A stretch of 64,000 nt of DNA from Adineta ricciae (taxonomy: Eukaryota > Rotifera > Eurotatoria > Adinetida > Adinetidae), in NCBI GenBank assembly GCA_905250025.1, contig CAJNOJ010000002.1:1302001-1366000 (forward strand). The letters are read 5' to 3'. The position numbers and the translations under genes were made by a program. Under the pieces are notes generated by a model. The model saw only the letters and a program-made list of their open reading frames with translations. It did no database searches and was not told where the DNA came from. How positions within the stretch are numbered: the first letter of the stretch is position 1; each line of letters opens with the position of its first letter. Positions 61,015 to 64,000 of the stretch are shown here, piece by piece.

Positions 61015-63477
61015 TCAAATCTTTTGCTTCCGTACCGTCGGTACTTTAGTTTCGTTGGATATTGATCCATTCATTTTTTTCAATAAACGTCTTAATTCGC
61101 GATAATTTTGTTCAGCTTGCTGTAAACTCGGTGCAAATGTATGTCGTTTTTGATGTTCTTCAATTTGAACCATAACTGCGTCGTTACGATAATCAATAGT
61201 CGGAGCGGATTTGTAAGTCTTTTCAATTGCTAGTTTTGTTTCCGACGAACGTGTTTGGTTTGTAGGGTTGAAAGGAACGGATTCAGTTGTGGTTTTGACT
61301 AGCGAAGTTTCGGTAGGCATGTCTGGCATCGGAATGGGATCTTTCAGAGATTGCCGTTGGTGCGCAGGGCAAGAAATGATTTTCGTTTCCTTCATTTTTA
61401 AGTTGCCAACTAGTTGCCACTGGGAATTATATTTCCCATTTTTGATAAGCATGATTCTAAACAATGAAATCATCATTGTTATACAACCAACGATTATATG
61501 AGTTGTGAACTACCGTTCACATTTTCCATCACTGAACAAGTTGCTTATCAAACCTAAATAGAACATTTACAAGAATCCGGTTCCAATTAGTTTAACTCTT
61601 GTACAGCCACTAGGAAGCTACCTTTTGTTTCCAATGTGATTGATATTGACTTAGGTTCACCTATGTCTTTCTCTTCGATACGAAATAAATCAATACATTC
61701 TCTTTCGAATGGATCAGTTCCATTTGTTAGTGATTCTTTTAATTCGATTGGTCCTGGACGAAAAAGAAGAACGGCAGAGTTCCTAATAATATTCTATTAG
61801 TCCTTATTTAATCAACATACCAAACATGCCATCACTTCCGACGACCACAACTTGAAAACTAGCATTCGTTCCGGATAAAATCTTATCAGCCGTATGAGTA
61901 GCAACATAATAACACACTTTATCCTCTGATAGAGTGTCATGTATCACGGGGAAGAATTCTTTCTTCGCTTGTTGTTTATTCAAAATAATATGATGTACAT
62001 TAAATTCATAGACGAACGAATTGTGAACAATGTATATCGAATCGAGTGTTAAACTATGTTCTTTATCCGTTTGATCGAGGCGTAATGAAATCGAACGTAG
62101 ATGACCAACTTCCAATGCTTTCAAATGAAATAAATCCTTAAAATAGTGTGAGAGCTTGAAATAAAACTCGAACATATCGCTGATGTCTCACAGTATGTTG
62201 ACTACCAAAAGGATGTCCAGGATAATTTTCACATTTCCATAATTGTTGCTCGCCACACGACGACAAACGATCACCGTGAAAGTCTATGTAAACATTTCCA
62301 CTTGTTCCTTCATAATTCCGAAGAATCACATAATATCGACCAGTGTCATCGGTTGTTCTAATTAGTAAGTGTAGAATACAAGTTGTTGTTTTTCTCAAAA
62401 TCTTACGCATTCGATTGTTTATTCCAAATATTCAAAGCAGAAATAGGTTCATTAGATTGTTTTGGATCAATATAGGAATCACCTGATTCAACGGTAGAGG
62501 CAAATGTTAATCTCTCTAGATTGATGCTTATATATCGATCACTTTTCACCATTCGATTCAACATAATACGTCCTTAACAGACAGAAGAATTGTTTTCACA
62601 GACTTCTCATATTGTCCAACCTGTAAAAGAATAGCCATGATGAACCACTAAGATCCATTCAACAGGCCACTGACATTTAGTTCGTCCATTTTCTGGAAAT
62701 AGCTGCAATTGTATTCGCTCGATGTTACCAATATTATCATCTTGCCATTGAAATATATCAAATTGATGTTTTTCGAGTGCCATTGGATTATTTGTAGACG
62801 GCGACAGAGCGCGATAGGGTAATTTCATATTGAATTCCGTATGTTTTTCTTTATCGCCAAAAAGGGATAATTTCGGATAACATCCTTTGCCACACGGGTC
62901 TTGACCAGTTTTAATAAATGCATAATAGACACCTTCTAGAAATTCAAAGGAAACGTCTACGACTCGCAAAGTCATCAATTCGAAACCTTGGGAATCAGAG
63001 TGTGGTTCGATAACATCAATCACCGATGGACTATCGGTTGATGACGAAAGAGAGTGTATTGGAGCGATATCGCGATAAACATGAATACCTAAAACTAATT
63101 AATTGACAGATAATCTCGTATTGATAGGAATTCCTACCATCAATAATGACGATATGACTACATTTCCATTCTTTGACTTTACTATTCGAATCTACATAAA
63201 ACTCCACTTGAGTTATTTTGCCTACATGAGTATCGGATAATAATAAAAACAGATCCGTTTGATTTTCTTTAAAAGCTTTCTGATAAGACTAAAATGATTC
63301 TCCATGCTAAACTTCATATAGCATATGAAATTTCACCTGTGATTTTCCTAGTGGAAGTTTTTCGGTTTGTTTTTCAACGCCTTTAATCACCGCAGTGATG
63401 TAATCGCCCGGATCACCATGATGTGTCTTTACAATCAATAAGTAATTTTTCATAACTATCGATTGATTTTCGTTCAT
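61015..63477 (-). CDS. Four-PLAT-domain protein, LOXHD1-like
   Basis: Built from PLAT/LH2 beta-sandwich domains, which target proteins to membranes or lipids; LOXHD1 is an all-PLAT protein of ciliated sensory hair cells. PLAT1: YLLIVKTHHGDPGDYITAVI, FLLLSDTHVGKITQVEFYVD, EWKCSHIVIID. PLAT2: GVYYAFIKTGQDPCGKGCYP, FDIFQWQDDNIGNIERIQLQ, WPVEWILVVHH. PLAT3: GRYYVILRNYEGTSGNVYID, LFHLKALEVGHLRSISLRLD, SIYIVHNSFVYEF. PLAT4: CYYVATHTADKILSGTNASF, CIDLFRIEEKDIGEPKSISI. A charged tail of about 100 residues (EQNYRELRRLLKKMNGSI) ends TVRKQKI*. The ATG at 63477 directly precedes PLAT1. No signal peptide or membrane helix is seen. Shorter than vertebrate LOXHD1 (15 PLATs). Confidence 0.78.
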
Positions 63478-64000
63478 AGTTATCGATGAGGAAAAAAAGG
63501 CGAATAAACAAATTTAGTCAACGCGCCACTTGGAAAGTCATGTTTTGTCTCTATTGATAAATTTATTTGAAAGTGCCTGTTACACACCTTTGTCTATTAA
63601 TAATATTGTCTTCGTTTCACTCTTTTCTGAACATACCTGTGCAAAAAAAAGCACATAATTGAAGGAAAAAAAAGAAAACAAGAAGAGAAAACTATATATG
63701 TGCTATTGACGACAATGAACGAAGAGAGGGAGAGAGCAAAAATAGATCCGAAGAAGAGTTAAGGATTAGATTAAAAAGAAAAAAAGAAAGAAAGAAAAAA
63801 AATGCAAGGATACTCATTGACATCTTCGTACATAGAGAAGTTGCTGCGGATGATAACATCACAGAAACGAAAAAGAAAAGGAAAAACGTCCAGATACATA
63901 CATACAAGCATTCATCAGTTCTAACAAGTCCGTATGTACATAAGAATATAAACAATAACAACAGCAAAAAAGAATAGAAGCCCACTGCGTGACAATAGAA
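63478..64000. other. Upstream flank, purine-rich
   Basis: GGGAGAGAGC and AAAGAAAGAAAG tracts at 63726-63800. No coding exon is seen on either strand; the long minus-strand frame here is only the complement of these purine runs (Phe/Leu/Ser-rich). Confidence 0.6.

Noticed and set aside
63692-63985. 97-codon minus-strand frame rich in Phe, Leu and Ser
   Set aside because: It is the complement of purine-rich low-complexity DNA; there is no homology or splice context.
1-64000. CRISPR arrays, operons and prokaryotic mobile elements
   Set aside because: No regularly spaced repeats, ribosome-binding-site-led gene strings or transposase motifs; the window is eukaryotic throughout.

Overview
This is an AT-rich nuclear window from an animal. 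Most genes are cut by many short introns (about 55-80 nt) with GT..AG borders, and the gene set is metazoan: a Prickle planar-polarity protein, tropomyosin, a conventional protein kinase C, EPS8, RSF1, ING, RAD23, COA7, V-ATPase subunit C, VAT-1, and a multi-PLAT (LOXHD1-like) protein. Alongside them sit a bacterial-looking GH13 glucan branching/amylase-type enzyme and a secreted PhoPQ-related (AprA-type) protein. Compact genes, tiny introns and bacterial-type carbohydrate genes point to a bdelloid rotifer (Adineta/Rotaria type). That assignment is an inference; no rRNA or mitochondrial marker is present to prove it.

Layout. 1-6.0 kb: no recognisable gene. 6.0-9.2 kb (minus): a PCED1-type PC-esterase and a decayed DeSI-type isopeptidase. 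9.5-10.9 kb (minus): the C-terminal half of Prickle, cut off at a single N that probably marks an assembly join. 11.0-13.4 kb (plus): tropomyosin, with a large alternative first exon. 14.2-17.1 kb (minus): COA7 and RAD23. 18.3-23.1 kb (plus): RSF1-like chromatin remodelling subunit. 23.9-27.0 kb (minus): GH13 enzyme. 28.0-29.2 kb (minus): unidentified exons. 29.5-30.6 kb (plus): ING-type PHD reader. 31.2-33.6 kb (minus): thioredoxin and a membrane-anchored spermidine-synthase-like protein. 34.1-35.3 kb (plus): multi-pass TspO-like membrane protein. 35.5-41.2 kb (minus): EPS8. 43.2-47.9 kb (plus): V-ATPase C, VAT-1 and an EF-hand protein. 48.1-56.3 kb (minus): conventional PKC with a long 5' intron. 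58.7-61.0 kb (plus): AprA-like. 61.0-63.5 kb (minus): four-PLAT protein.

There is no operon or single pathway here; the genes are mostly housekeeping, chromatin, cytoskeletal and signalling. The most interesting observations concern transcript architecture. The PKC gene carries two alternative C-terminal (V5) exons in the same splice phase, each lacking a different part of the usual turn and hydrophobic motifs. The tropomyosin gene has an in-frame alternative N-terminal exon of about 191 codons. A membrane-protein gene needs a 20-nt micro-exon. Splice junctions given below were chosen by eye from GT/AG borders and reading frame and need transcript confirmation.
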